In this document: piece by piece, positions 9,102 to 18,796 of the stretch | Layout: each line of letters opens with the position of its first letter | Numbering within the stretch: position 1 is the stretch's first letter | Assembly (NCBI RefSeq): GCF_008728635.1 | Contig: NZ_CP044285.1 | Location: forward strand, 1,426,001 to 1,490,000 | From: Hymenobacter baengnokdamensis | GTDB lineage: Bacteria > Bacteroidota > Bacteroidia > Cytophagales > Hymenobacteraceae | Length of the DNA stretch: 64,000 bases | Direction of reading: 5' to 3' | Made by a program: the position numbers and the translations under genes | The notes under the pieces: generated by a model | Database searches by the model: none | What the model was told of the DNA's origin: nothing | What the model saw: only the letters and a program-made list of their open reading frames with translations

Positions 9102-10370
9102 TTAAGAAGAACTCGTTAGTAATTCCGCTACCTGCCGGCCGGTACCCAGGGCCGCGTTCAGCGAAGGGTAGCTGACCCAGTCGCCGCAGCGAAACAGCGC
9201 ATCGCCTACTTGTAAGGCCTGTTGGGCGGGCTGGCCAGGACTATATACTGGCAGCGCCTGCGGAATGTAGTAGGTGCGTAGGTGTCGCCACATGTTGGCT
9301 ACCGGCCCAAACCAGGCGGCCAGCTCCTGGCGCAGGCGCGCCGTAAGCTCTTCTTCTGAAAGACCATGCTCGCCGTGGGTGCTTACCGATACCAGTCCCT
9401 GCCCGGCGGGAGCCAGCGCCGGGCTGATTTCAGCCGGAAAGGCTACATTGTGAGCCAGGGCCCGGGGCTGGGCATTGAGGTGGAGCAGGCGGCGGCCGTG
9501 GCTGGGGGCCGCGCCCGCAGTAGCAAAATACGTGCAGGTAGTGAGGCGGGCAGCCGGCACAGCCGAAGCAGGGGTTCCGAGCAGGCGGGCGGCCGACGGA
9601 CCATCGGTTGCCAGTACTACTGCCGCGGCAGCGAGGGTTTCGCCGCTGGCCAGGTGCACCAGGCGGCCACCATCCGCGACGGCCGCTACGGGTGTTTGGA
9701 GGCGTATGCTGCCGGCCGGCAGGCGGGCCGCCAGCTGCTCGGGCAGCTGCTGCATGCCGAGGGCCGGCACCGTAGCCGGCCCCTGCATAAACTGCTGAAA
9801 AATAAATTCAAAGAAGTTGCTGGCGGTGTTCAGCTCGCGGTCAAGATATACACCGCCGAAGAAGGGCTTAAAGAAGGAGTTGATAATCTGCTCACTCCAG
9901 CCAAAGCGACGCAGGTAATCCAGTGTGGTCAGGCTGGGCCGAGCCAGCAGCAATTCGGGTGAGCGGCCCGCCAGCTGCGAGGCCAGCTTGCCAATCAGCA
10001 GCTTGTCCTTAAGCGTGCCGATGGGGGAGGCCAGCGCCTCAAACGCCCGCAACGGTGCCTGAAGCGGATTTTCAAGCGTAGTTTCCCGCCCGTCGGCCAG
10101 GCGGATAACTGCCCCCGAGCGAAAAGCCCGCAGGTTCAGCGCGCCATAGTCGAACATGCGGCGGGCCTCGGGGTAGTTGGCCAGCAAAATCTGGAAGCCG
10201 CGGTCAAGCCGAAACCCATCGGGCGTGATGTCGGTGCGCACGCGCCCTCCCACGGCGTCCGCAGCTTCGAGCACGAGTACCGGCCGGCCGGCGCGGTGCA
10301 GCCAGTTGGCGCAGGCCAGCCCGGCCATACCCGCGCCGATAATGATAATGGGAGAAGTAGCACTAGGCAT
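9102..10370 (-). CDS. FAD-dependent amine-oxidase-fold oxidoreductase
   Basis: A 422-residue flavoprotein. The N-terminal IIIIGAGMAGLACANWL is the GxGxxG dinucleotide-binding loop and VLVLEAADAVGGRVRT the following family motif; AVVLATDGPSAARLL is a C-terminal FAD contact region and GDWVSYPSLNAALGTGRQVAELL the final motif. This architecture is shared by protoporphyrinogen oxidase, phytoene desaturase and monoamine oxidase relatives. Which reaction it performs cannot be told; no carotenoid or haem genes lie beside it. It converges on the LysR gene with a 13-bp gap. Confidence 0.83.
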   Translation of the reverse strand: MPSATSPIIIIGAGMAGLACANWLHRAGRPVLVLEAADAVGGRVRTDITPDGFRLDRGFQILLANYPEARRMFDYGALNLRAFRSGAVIRLADGRETTLENPLQAPLRAFEALASPIGTLKDKLLIGKLASQLAGRSPELLLARPSLTTLDYLRRFGWSEQIINSFFKPFFGGVYLDRELNTASNFFEFIFQQFMQGPATVPALGMQQLPEQLAARLPAGSIRLQTPVAAVADGGRLVHLASGETLAAAAVVLATDGPSAARLLGTPASAVPAARLTTCTYFATAGAAPSHGRRLLHLNAQPRALAHNVAFPAEISPALAPAGQGLVSVSTHGEHGLSEEELTARLRQELAAWFGPVANMWRHLRTYYIPQALPVYSPGQPAQQALQVGDALFRCGDWVSYPSLNAALGTGRQVAELLTSSS

Positions 10371-10480
10371 AATAAAATAAAGGCAGTCTGCCTGCTAGCG
10401 TAAAAAGGGGGAACTGATACTGAAGCTATTTAGGAAGTCCATCTAGCGCAAATTTCAGGTCCGGGTACAGCTTGGCTGGT

Positions 10481-10511
10481 GCGGGCTGCCGGTTTTGGGC
10501 CGGCAGCCCGC
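10481..10511. terminator. GC-rich hairpin
   Basis: GCGGGCTGCCGG at 10481-10492 pairs perfectly with CCGGCAGCCCGC at 10500-10511. It lies in the 251-bp gap after the minus-strand MORN-like gene and before the oxidoreductase start. There is no clear U-tract, so factor-independent termination is uncertain. The rest of 10371-10621 shows no gene. Confidence 0.5.
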
Positions 10512-10621
10512 CTAATACCCGGATTTAGAAACTGCTCTAGGTTAATATGAACGTCACATGGACATGTCGTTGCTTGTTAGGTTTGCCGTTTTCTGAATAT
10601 GTTTATTGTATAATAAAAATA

Positions 10622-11830
10622 TCATTTAGAAGTCGTAAGCATTTTTGCAGGCAGCGGCTGCTTGATATTCCAATGAGCACGCACTTGCAGCTGATTGCTA
10701 TATACGCTGATTTCGAAGGTAGCGCGACCCGGAACAGCTTGCCCGTTGGCAGTGGCAGCACTCCAGTTGCCCAGTGCAGGGACAGTATTGGCAAACACGC
10801 CGCGGATAAACGGGTCGGTACCTTCGAAGCCGGTAAGTACGCCCAGCTCGGTTATATCGGCTTCGATAGTAGCCCGGTAAGCATCATCGCGCAGGATATT
10901 CTGAAGCATTTGATTTTGTTCCGACAGCTTGGTCATTAGCCGGCTGAGGTACGTGTTGCCATCGCCGGGCGGCTTGGGCGGCACCAGCACCATATTGCGC
11001 AAAGCCATATTCTGCTGGTAGCTGGCCAGCCGGGCGGCGCAGCTGGTTCCTACCTTAAATTGCTCGGCCGGGCCGGTGGGGTCGCTGAGCCTCGGGCGCA
11101 ACAGCGCCTGGTCTTTATAAGGGCCAGGGTATTTGCCATCGAGCGCTTTACCGTTCTTAAACACCCCATTCTGGTAAACTTCGGTAGTCAGCAGCTGCTT
11201 GGTAGCCGGGTCGCGGCTTTCCCATATGCCGTTTGCCAGGCCATTCACCACGGGTCCCGAAACCTGGCGGTGCAGGTCGGGCATGATGCCGCTCCAGCGG
11301 CCGTTGCCAGCGGTTACCAGCTGCTGGCCAGTCGAATCCCAATAGGCTACGATGCGCAGGCGGGGCTCACTCGGGCTCAGCCATTCCAGCTCCTGCTGCT
11401 TCTGACCGTTGGCGTACCAGAATACCCAGGTGCCAGCTGGCTGCCCTTGTGTAAAAGCACCCCGGATAGCCGGCTGGCCATTGAGATAAAAGCTTTCGTA
11501 AGCGCCCTCCCGCTGCCCATGCCGGTAATGCTGACGGTACCGCAGCTTGTTACCAGGGCCGGTATAGTCGCGCACTTCGCCGTCAAAATTGCCCTGGGGG
11601 TCGATGCGCGTGAGGCGGCATACCGAGGCGCAGGCAATGGGCGTAAGCACGTAGCTTTTGTCATAGTACAACGCCATGCTGTCGCCTTTAATAACCTTAA
11701 CACACTCGGTCAGGGCTACGGTGGTTGCGGCTGGACCCACGGGGGCCTGCGCCCAGGCCGCACCCGGCAGCCAAAGGATACTGCTAACCAGGGATTTGAT
11801 AATTAAATACTTACAGTTGAAGTGTTGCAT
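10622..11830 (-). CDS. Secreted MORN_2-like repeat protein
   Basis: A 402-residue protein starting MQHFNCKYLIIKSLVSSILWLPGAAWAQA, a signal peptide ending in AWA-QA. An open frame extends 97 codons further upstream into the neighbouring gene but with arbitrary sequence, so ATG 11830 is used. Residues about 90-150 hold YRHGQREGAYESFYLNGQPAIRGAFTQGQPAGTWVFWYANGQKQ, two units typical of MORN_2/YwqK-type repeats; weaker units follow. The C-terminal part (MLQNILRDDAYRATIEADI onward) resembles the TonB-C-like ends seen in Bacteroidota proteins of this kind. The role is unknown. It lies 74 bp downstream of the haem-motif lipoprotein gene. Confidence 0.72.
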   Translation of the reverse strand: MQHFNCKYLIIKSLVSSILWLPGAAWAQAPVGPAATTVALTECVKVIKGDSMALYYDKSYVLTPIACASVCRLTRIDPQGNFDGEVRDYTGPGNKLRYRQHYRHGQREGAYESFYLNGQPAIRGAFTQGQPAGTWVFWYANGQKQQELEWLSPSEPRLRIVAYWDSTGQQLVTAGNGRWSGIMPDLHRQVSGPVVNGLANGIWESRDPATKQLLTTEVYQNGVFKNGKALDGKYPGPYKDQALLRPRLSDPTGPAEQFKVGTSCAARLASYQQNMALRNMVLVPPKPPGDGNTYLSRLMTKLSEQNQMLQNILRDDAYRATIEADITELGVLTGFEGTDPFIRGVFANTVPALGNWSAATANGQAVPGRATFEISVYSNQLQVRAHWNIKQPLPAKMLTTSK

Positions 11831-11904
11831 GTTCCGGAATGCTATATGGCGGTACTGTAGGTTAAATATCGCCAGCTTCTCCGGTACACGCGTGGATGCC
11901 GCGC

Positions 11905-12591
11905 TTAAAACAGCTTGGGCATCTTGTGCTCTTTCCACTTCTTGCGGGTTTTCATGGTGTAAAACTCCGCCACGCCACTGCGCTCCAGGGTAAGCTGCCA
12001 CGCGCCCAGCACCTGGCCCGGCTGGCGGCCGACCGATTTCAGACCGGGGTGCTGCTGTTGCAGCAGGGCCGCTTCGGCCGCGGTGAGGTCGTGGCCGGGC
12101 CGGCCGTGGCAGCGCAGGCACAGGTTATTGTTTAGGGTGATGGGCCGCTGGTAGAAAAACGTATCGACGGCGGGGCGGCCAATCAGGCGCATGGTGTCGG
12201 GGCGCAGGCCCGCCGCGGCAATGGCGGCCGCAGGCGCTGTATTCGTCGTCTGCCACTCGGCCCGGCGCGGGCGGGCTTGCCACTTGCGGGCCATCGAATC
12301 GACCTGCGGGTAGCTTTGCGGATGGCAAAAACTGGCGGCCTGACTCAGGCTGCCGCGCTTAAGCTCGCGGGCCAGGGTGCGGCGCAGCAGCGTATCGGCG
12401 TAGGCCGTGAGCGAGTCGCCGGCCCAGCGCGTGGCGTGCAGCAAGTCGGTGGGGGTAATACGGATAGCCTCCCAGTTGGCAGTTTCCTCGGCTATCTGCT
12501 TGGTGCCGGGCAGGTGCTTTACCTGGTCGGGCCGGCAGGCTGCCAGTACCAGGAAGACGGGGAGAAGGAGCTTGAGTTTCGACACAACCAT
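11905..12591 (-). CDS. DUF3365-like lipoprotein with haem-binding motif
   Basis: A 228-residue protein with a lipoprotein signal (LLPVFLVLAAC, Cys near residue 19). Near the C-terminal half NNNLCLRCHG provides one CxxCH covalent haem site, and FFYQRPITLNNN precedes it as in DUF3365 (Tll0287-like) proteins. Probably an outer-surface or periplasmic c-type haem protein with a sensing or redox role. It follows thrC on the same strand with a 35-bp gap, although a functional link with threonine synthesis is not obvious. Confidence 0.78.
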   Translation of the reverse strand: MVVSKLKLLLPVFLVLAACRPDQVKHLPGTKQIAEETANWEAIRITPTDLLHATRWAGDSLTAYADTLLRRTLARELKRGSLSQAASFCHPQSYPQVDSMARKWQARPRRAEWQTTNTAPAAAIAAAGLRPDTMRLIGRPAVDTFFYQRPITLNNNLCLRCHGRPGHDLTAAEAALLQQQHPGLKSVGRQPGQVLGAWQLTLERSGVAEFYTMKTRKKWKEHKMPKLF

Positions 12592-12626
12592 ACTTCGGCA
12601 ACTGCTTTGGCGGGCTGAAGGTTGCG

Positions 12627-13919
12627 CTAGCGCAGCAGCCAGCCGCGCAGCGCCGCGTAGCTGGGTGGCAGCAAAACACTGTGCTTAGGCTTCGCCAGTA
12701 GATAATGCAGGGAATCCGGCAGGTCGATTTTGCGGCCAATGAGCGGCTCAACTACTTCCGGGAATTTTACCGGGTGCGCCGTCGCCAGCAGGAAGCCCGC
12801 GGCGGCCGGGTGCTCGGCCAGGTATTTTTCCAGCGCAAAAAAAGCCACCGCGCCGTGCGGGTCGAGCAGATAGTGGTGCTCGGCCTCCACGCGCCGAATG
12901 GTGGCGCGGGTGTCGGCATCGCTTACCGTGTAGCCGCTCAGCAACTGGCTCAGGGCGGCGTGCTCATGCTTAAACAGCTCGAGAATCCGGATAAAATTGC
13001 TGGGGTGGCCAACGTCCATCGCGTTAGAGATAGTCGCGACGGCGGGCCGGGGTGTAAATATCGCAGTGCGCAGATATTCGGCCCCAGCATCGTTGGCATT
13101 GCAGGCCGCGATAAAGTGGCCCACCGGCAGCCCCGAGGCGTGGGCCAGCAGCCCGGCGCAAAGGTTGCCGAAGTTGCCGCTGGGCACTGCTACCACCGGG
13201 GGCGCGGCGGGCGGCCATTGCTGCATAGCAAAAAGATAATAGAGCTGCTGCGGCAGCCAGCGCGCCACATTAATTGAGTTGGCCGACGTGAGCGGGCGGC
13301 GACGGGTCAGCTCCTCATCCCGAAACGCCTGCTTTACCAGGTGCTGGCAGTCGTCGAAATTGCCCTGCACTTCGAGGGCCGTAATATTCTGGCCCAGGGT
13401 GGTGAGCTGCAGCTCCTGCAGCGGGCTCACCCGGCCCGCCGGGTAAAGAATAACCACCTCTACGCCCGGCACGCCCAAAAAGCCGTGCGCCACCGCCCCG
13501 CCCGTATCGCCAGAGGTGGCCACCAGCACCGTCACCGGCTTGGTTTCGCCCCGCGAAAAGTAGCCCAGGCAGCGGCTCATGAACCGCGCCCCCACGTCTT
13601 TAAACGCCAGCGTGGGGCCATGAAAAAGCTCCAGCGCCCCGATGCGCTCCGCCACTGGCACCAGCGGAAAGTCAAAATCGACCGTTTCGGCGCAGATGCG
13701 GCGCAGGTCGGCCTCCGGGATGGTAGCGCCTACGTAGGGCTGCATGACGGTGTAGGCAATGTCGGCCCGCGAGTGGGCCGGCAGGCTCTGCAGAAAGTCA
13801 GCCGAAAACCGCGGGATGGCTTCGGGGAAGTACAGGCCGCCGTCGGGAGCCTGCCCGGCAATGGTGGCCGTGCGAAAATCAACGGGCGGCGACTGGCGGC
13901 TAAGGCTATAGTACTGCAT
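12627..13919 (-). CDS. thrC: Threonine synthase
   Basis: A 430-residue PLP enzyme that converts O-phosphohomoserine to threonine. It starts MQYYSLSRQSPPVDFRTATIAGQAPDGGLYFPE, as in the family; the PLP lysine is in LAFKDVGARFMSRCL (about residue 107) and VLVATSGDTGGAVAHGF and VPSGNFGNLCAGLLA are cofactor-contact loops. It is the third gene of a thrA-thrB-thrC series on the minus strand, with 132 bp to thrB that holds ATGTGAAAATGTG inverted repeats. Confidence 0.95.
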   Translation of the reverse strand: MQYYSLSRQSPPVDFRTATIAGQAPDGGLYFPEAIPRFSADFLQSLPAHSRADIAYTVMQPYVGATIPEADLRRICAETVDFDFPLVPVAERIGALELFHGPTLAFKDVGARFMSRCLGYFSRGETKPVTVLVATSGDTGGAVAHGFLGVPGVEVVILYPAGRVSPLQELQLTTLGQNITALEVQGNFDDCQHLVKQAFRDEELTRRRPLTSANSINVARWLPQQLYYLFAMQQWPPAAPPVVAVPSGNFGNLCAGLLAHASGLPVGHFIAACNANDAGAEYLRTAIFTPRPAVATISNAMDVGHPSNFIRILELFKHEHAALSQLLSGYTVSDADTRATIRRVEAEHHYLLDPHGAVAFFALEKYLAEHPAAAGFLLATAHPVKFPEVVEPLIGRKIDLPDSLHYLLAKPKHSVLLPPSYAALRGWLLR

Positions 13920-14051
13920 AATTTAATAATGTGGAGATGTGAAAATGTGCTGGATGTGAAAATTGAGGCGTTGGCTAAGCCTCAAGGGCAGCTGGGTTTT
14001 TGAGGTGCAGGTGTAGGTCAGCCACATTTTCACATTTACTATATTTCACAT

Positions 14052-14984
14052 TTAAGCTACTACCCGCGCGCCCTGGCTGGCTATCGGCCCCACGTGCAGG
14101 TGGAAATCGATGCCCATTTTGCGGTACACGCTACCCAGCGCTTCGGCGGCGGCGTGGGCGGTAGCTTCGGTTTTATTCAGCATAAAAATGGACGGTCCCG
14201 AGCCCGAGATGCCGCCCCCCAGCGCGCCGGCGGCCAGCGCGCGCCGTTTGGCTTCGCCCAGGCCCGGCAGCAACGCGGCCCGCGCCGGCTCCACAATGTA
14301 GTCTTCGAGGGCCCGGCTAATCAGCTCACAATTAGTGGTTAAAAGACCAGCTACCAGGCCACCCACATTGGCCCACTGGCGCACGGCCAGCGCCAGGGGC
14401 ACGGTAGCCGGCAGCACGGCGCGGGCCTCCTTGGTTTGCACCTCAAACTGCGGATGCACCACGGCCACCCACAGCGGCGGGGCCGGCAGGGCTACCACGT
14501 CGAGCGTGGGCAGCACGGCCCGCACCAGGGTAAAGCCACCATATATGGCAGGAGCTATATTATCGGCGTGGCGCACCCCCGACGCCACAGCTTCGCCGTA
14601 CATGGCCAGGTCAATCAGCTCCGTGGGGCTGAATCGGTTGCCCAGCAAGGCATTGGCTGCCACTACCGCGCCCGCCGCGCTGGCCGCGCTGCTGCCAATG
14701 CCGCTGCCCGGCCGGATGCCCTTGGTAATCTCCACCTCAAAGCCCAGCGGCTCGGGCACGGCGCGCAGCAGCGCCAGCAGCGCCGCGCCGGCCACGTTGC
14801 GGCTGGGGTCGGTGGGCAGGTCGTAGTCGTCGAGGTGCCGGATGGTCAGGCCCGGCTGGTCGCGGCGCGTTAGGCGTACGGTGTCGTAGGGCGCGGTGAG
14901 GCACAGGCCCAGCACGTCGAAGCCGCAGCCGACGTTGGCAATGGTGGCGGGGGCGTGAACGGTGACGGAGGAGGGGAGGGGCAT
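14052..14984 (-). CDS. thrB: Homoserine kinase
   Basis: A 310-residue GHMP-family kinase that phosphorylates homoserine. PGSGIGSSAASAAGAVVAAN is the ATP-binding glycine/serine loop, and ALGGGISGSGPSIFML the conserved C-terminal motif. The ATG at 14984 (MPLPSSVTVHAPATIANVG) is chosen; an upstream ATG at 15032 would place the start inside the palindromic repeat. It sits between thrA and thrC. Confidence 0.94.
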   Translation of the reverse strand: MPLPSSVTVHAPATIANVGCGFDVLGLCLTAPYDTVRLTRRDQPGLTIRHLDDYDLPTDPSRNVAGAALLALLRAVPEPLGFEVEITKGIRPGSGIGSSAASAAGAVVAANALLGNRFSPTELIDLAMYGEAVASGVRHADNIAPAIYGGFTLVRAVLPTLDVVALPAPPLWVAVVHPQFEVQTKEARAVLPATVPLALAVRQWANVGGLVAGLLTTNCELISRALEDYIVEPARAALLPGLGEAKRRALAAGALGGGISGSGPSIFMLNKTEATAHAAAEALGSVYRKMGIDFHLHVGPIASQGARVVA

Positions 14985-14991
14985 AAACTTA

Positions 14992-15090
14992 TAGCGTGGA
15001 CTCTGCGAGTCCGCGAGTAAACAATCAGACAATTGCTATGCAGCTAGTGCGGGAAACCGACTCACGCGCGGACTCCCATAGTCCACGCTA
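14992..15090. repeat. Palindromic intergenic element between thrA and thrB
   Basis: TAGCGTGGACT at 14992-15002 is exactly complementary to 15080-15090, and GAGTCCGCG at 15007-15015 to 15067-15075. The whole 99 bp can fold as one interrupted hairpin that fills the thrA-thrB gap. The last three bases (complement TAG) are the thrA stop codon. It looks like a MITE or REP-type dispersed element. Confidence 0.6.
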
Positions 15091-17538
15091 CAGCCGTGCC
15101 GCGCGAATAATATCCGCAAACACCCCACTCGCCGTGACTTCCGCCCCGGCCCCCGCGCCCTTCACCACCAGCGGCTGCTCGGGGTAGCGGTCGGTGTAGA
15201 AAAGCACCACGTTGTCTTTGCCGCGCAGCTCGTAGAGGTCGTGGCCGGGCGCAATCTGCTGCAAGCCCACTGAGGCCTGGCCGTCGGCGTACTGGGCCAC
15301 AAACTTGAGGCGCTTGCCCTGGCCGGCCGCCGCGTCGTAGAGGGCGCCGAAGTGCGCCTCGTGCACTGCCAGCTGCGCGTAGAAGGCTGCCACGTCGCCT
15401 TCGAGGCAGCTCGCGGGCAGGAAACTTTCGTTGGCTACATCGCTCATTTCCAGCGGCTGGCCGGCCTCGCGGGCCAGGATGAGGATTTTGCGGGCCACGT
15501 CCGAGCCATTGAGGTCGAGGCGCGGGTCGGGCTCGGTATAGCCTTCGGCCTGGGCCTGACGCACTACCTCGGCAAAGGGCCGGGTGCCATCGTAGTTATT
15601 AAATACGAAATTGAGCGTGCCCGAGAGCACGGCCTGCATCCGGCGCACCACGTCGCCGCTGCGGGTGAGGTCGCCGAGCGTGCCGATGACGGGCAGCGCC
15701 GCACCCACGTTGGTCTCGAACAGGTACCTGGTGTTGAAATCCTGGGCTAGCTGCTTGAGCTGGCGGTAGCTGGCATAGTCGGCCGAGGCGGCCACCTTAT
15801 TACATGCCACCACGGCCACGCTTTTGGCCAGCAGCGGCGCGTACTGCCCGGCGGCAGCCGGGTTGGCCGTGACGTCGACGAATATAGAGTTTCTTAGATT
15901 TTTGTCAATAATGAGCTGCGTCAGCTCAGCCAGCGAGAGCTTAGCAGCTTTATCTAAATCTTCGGGCCAGGTGCGTAGGTCGAGGCCGCCCTCTTCGCTG
16001 ACGAGGCAGTGGCGGCTGTTGGCAATGGCCACCACGCGCAGGTCGAGCGCCAGCTTGTCGCGCAGATACGCCTGCTGCTGCGCCAGCTGGGCCAGCAGCT
16101 TGCCGCCCACGTTGCCGGGGCCCAGGATGAACAGATTCACCTGCTTGTAGGTGGCTTCGAAAAACTCCTCGTGCAGCACATTGATGGCCTTGCGCACATC
16201 ATCGGCCCGGATGACGGTCGAGATATTGCGCTCGCTCGCGCCCTGGGCAATGGCCCGGATATTGACCCCATTATGCCCCAGCGCGCTAAACAAGCGCCCG
16301 CTGATGCCGGGGTGGTTGCGCATATTGTCGCCCACCAGCGCCACGATGGCTAGTCCCGTTTCGGGCCGCAGCGGCTCCAGGCGGCCGGCCGAAATTTCGC
16401 CGGCAAACTCTTCATTTACTATTTCCCGGGCGGCCGGCACGTCGCCCTCACTCACGCCCACGCAGATGGAGTGCTCCGAAGAGCTTTGGGTGATGAGTAC
16501 CACGTTGATGTAGGCGCGGGCCAGGGCCGCAAACAGCCGCGCCGAAAAGCCCGGCACGCCCACCATGCCGCTGCCTTCGAGGTTGAGCAAGGCCAAGTGG
16601 CCGATGCTCGACAGCCCGCGCACCACGCCGATGCTGCGCGGCGGGGCCACCTCCACCAGCGTGCCGTAATCCTGGGGCGCAAAGGTGTTTTTAATCCAAA
16701 GCGGAATGCCGCGCTGCCGCACGGGCTGCACCGTGGGCGCATACAGCACCTTGGCCCCGAAGTGCGATAGCTCCATTGCTTCTTCATAGCTGATGTGCGG
16801 AATAGGCCGCGCCGAGCGCACCAGCCGCGGGTCGGCGGTGAGCATACCGCTCACATCAGTCCATATTTCGAGGGTTGAGGCGCCCAGCGCCGCGGCCAGG
16901 AGGGCGGCCGTGTAGTCGGAGCCGCCCCGGCCCAGGGTAGTGGTGTGGCCCTCGGCATCAGCAGCAATAAAGCCGGGCGCTACCCACAGGCTGGCTGGGT
17001 TTTCCTGCTGAAAATACGTAACCTGGCGCCGGGTGATTTCTTCATCTACCTGCGCCGTGCCGAAGCGCGAGTTGGTGCGGATGAGCTGCCGGCTGTCGGC
17101 CCAGGCGGCGGATGTGCCGCGCGCCTGAAAAGCGGACACTACCAAGCGCGACGACAGCAGCTCGCCATAGCTCATCAGCCTATCCAGGGTGCGCGGCGAC
17201 AGCTCGCCCAGGGCAAAAATGCCGTCGGCCAGCAGGGCCAGCTCGGTAAACTGCGCGGTGAGCCAGGGCTGAATAGCGGTCTGGGCCTCGGCGGTGGGTA
17301 GTAGCGCCTCGGCAGCGGTGAGGTGGCGGGTTTCGAGCTGGCGCAGCGTCTGGCGGAAGGTTTCATCGCCGGCGGCGGCGGTGCGGCCTGCGCTGATGAG
17401 GGCGTCGGTAGTGCCGCCCAGCGCCGACACAACCAGCACCACCGGCCCCTGGGCCAGCGCGCTCGTCACGATGGCAATCACTTTCCCAATGTTTTCGGCG
17501 GAGGCTACCGATGTGCCCCCAAACTTCAAAACTTGCAT
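15088..17538 (-). CDS. thrA: Bifunctional aspartate kinase/homoserine dehydrogenase I
   Basis: An 816-residue fusion, close to the length of the E. coli enzyme. The N-terminal kinase begins MQVLKFGGTSVASAENIGK and contains TTLGRGGSDYTAALLAAALG; ACT regulatory domains follow (about 310-460); the dehydrogenase part starts around 470 with LFILGPGNVGGKLLAQLAQQ and includes VACNKVAAS and TNVGAALPVIGTL. It carries out the first and third steps toward threonine. ATG 17538 is chosen over an upstream in-frame codon because VLKFGGTSVA is normally within the first ten residues. Feedback control through the ACT domains is family knowledge. Confidence 0.95.
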   Translation of the reverse strand: MQVLKFGGTSVASAENIGKVIAIVTSALAQGPVVLVVSALGGTTDALISAGRTAAAGDETFRQTLRQLETRHLTAAEALLPTAEAQTAIQPWLTAQFTELALLADGIFALGELSPRTLDRLMSYGELLSSRLVVSAFQARGTSAAWADSRQLIRTNSRFGTAQVDEEITRRQVTYFQQENPASLWVAPGFIAADAEGHTTTLGRGGSDYTAALLAAALGASTLEIWTDVSGMLTADPRLVRSARPIPHISYEEAMELSHFGAKVLYAPTVQPVRQRGIPLWIKNTFAPQDYGTLVEVAPPRSIGVVRGLSSIGHLALLNLEGSGMVGVPGFSARLFAALARAYINVVLITQSSSEHSICVGVSEGDVPAAREIVNEEFAGEISAGRLEPLRPETGLAIVALVGDNMRNHPGISGRLFSALGHNGVNIRAIAQGASERNISTVIRADDVRKAINVLHEEFFEATYKQVNLFILGPGNVGGKLLAQLAQQQAYLRDKLALDLRVVAIANSRHCLVSEEGGLDLRTWPEDLDKAAKLSLAELTQLIIDKNLRNSIFVDVTANPAAAGQYAPLLAKSVAVVACNKVAASADYASYRQLKQLAQDFNTRYLFETNVGAALPVIGTLGDLTRSGDVVRRMQAVLSGTLNFVFNNYDGTRPFAEVVRQAQAEGYTEPDPRLDLNGSDVARKILILAREAGQPLEMSDVANESFLPASCLEGDVAAFYAQLAVHEAHFGALYDAAAGQGKRLKFVAQYADGQASVGLQQIAPGHDLYELRGKDNVVLFYTDRYPEQPLVVKGAGAGAEVTASGVFADIIRAARL

Positions 17539-17682
17539 ACTCAACAGGGGTCGAACGCGCGGCTGGCTGGCCGCTGGCTGCGCAGTAGGAGGGAGGCATA
17601 GGATGGGTGGGAAAGACAACCCCAGGCAGCGTAAAGAATTTGGCGCGGAACGCCGACCGCAAAGGACGTTGTTACCAAGCCG

Positions 17683-17690
17683 TATCTTTG
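17683..17690 (+). promoter_or_regulatory. -7 element of prfA
   Basis: TATCTTTG matches TAnnTTTG and is 31 nt from the prfA ATG, which allows a leader of about 25 nt. A TTG at the standard distance is not clear. Confidence 0.55.
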
Positions 17691-17721
17691 CAAACTACTG
17701 ACTATTTTTTCCGACCACAAA

Positions 17722-18792
17722 ATGCTGGATAAACTCGAAGCCATCCGCGAGCGCTACGAAACCGTGAACCACGAGCTGATGCAGCCCGAGGTGATGAGCG
17801 ACATGAAGCGCTTCAAGTCCCTTAATAAGGAGTACAAGGAACTGGGTAAAATTGTGACTGCGTACCGCGCCTACCAGCAGGTGCTCAGTAATATAGAAGG
17901 CGCCCGTCAGGTCGTGTCGACCGAAAAGGACGAGGACTTTCGGGAGATGGCCAAGGCTGAGCTCGACGAGCTGCTGCCCGAGGCCGACCGCATGGAGGTA
18001 GCTATCAAGGAATTGCTGATTCCGAAAGACCCCAACGATTCCAAAGACGTGATTATGGAAATCCGGGCCGGGGCCGGCGGCGACGAAGCCTCGCTCTTTG
18101 CCGGCGACCTGCAGCGCATGTACCTGCGCTTTGCCGAAAAGCAGGGCTGGAAAATGGAGCTGGTAGATGCCATGGAAGGCACGGCCGGCGGCTACAAGGA
18201 AATTGTGCTGGCCGTGAAGGGCGAAGATGTGTACGGCAAGCTCAAGTTTGAGAGCGGCGTGCACCGCGTACAGCGCGTGCCGGCCACCGAAACCCAGGGC
18301 CGCATCCACACTTCGGTCGCCTCCATCGTAGTAATGCCGGAGGCGGAGGAATTTGATATAGACCTGGATATGAATGATATCCGTAAGGACTTGTTTATGT
18401 CTTCCGGCCCCGGCGGTCAGTCGGTCAACACGACCTACTCGGCCGTGCGCCTCACGCACTTGCCGACCGGCATCGTGGCCCAGTGCCAGGACCAGAAATC
18501 GCAGCTCAAAAACTTTGATAAAGCGCTGGCCGTGCTGCGCTCGCGCATTTTCGAGATTGAGCTGGCTAAGAAAAACGAAGCCGAAGGCGCTATCCGCAAG
18601 AGTATGATTGGCGGCGGCGACCGCTCCGATAAAATCCGGACTTACAACTACCCGCAGGGCCGCGTGACCGACCACCGCATTGGCTACACCGTGCACAACC
18701 TGCCCAACGTGATGGATGGCAACATCGACGACTTTGTGGAGCAGCTGCGCCTGGCCGAAAGTGCCGAGCGCCTGAAAGTAGGCGTATCGTAA
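17722..18792 (+). CDS. prfA: Peptide chain release factor 1
   Basis: A 356-residue class I release factor. GGQ at residues 231-233 ([13 protein letters not shown]) is the hydrolysis motif and PAT at 187-189 ([15 protein letters not shown]) is the RF1 codon-recognition motif, which separates it from RF2. It recognises UAA and UAG at the ribosomal A site. It is divergent from thrA and followed by a large inverted repeat. Confidence 0.97.
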   Translation: MLDKLEAIRERYETVNHELMQPEVMSDMKRFKSLNKEYKELGKIVTAYRAYQQVLSNIEGARQVVSTEKDEDFREMAKAELDELLPEADRMEVAIKELLIPKDPNDSKDVIMEIRAGAGGDEASLFAGDLQRMYLRFAEKQGWKMELVDAMEGTAGGYKEIVLAVKGEDVYGKLKFESGVHRVQRVPATETQGRIHTSVASIVVMPEAEEFDIDLDMNDIRKDLFMSSGPGGQSVNTTYSAVRLTHLPTGIVAQCQDQKSQLKNFDKALAVLRSRIFEIELAKKNEAEGAIRKSMIGGGDRSDKIRTYNYPQGRVTDHRIGYTVHNLPNVMDGNIDDFVEQLRLAESAERLKVGVS

Positions 18793-18796
18793 AAGC

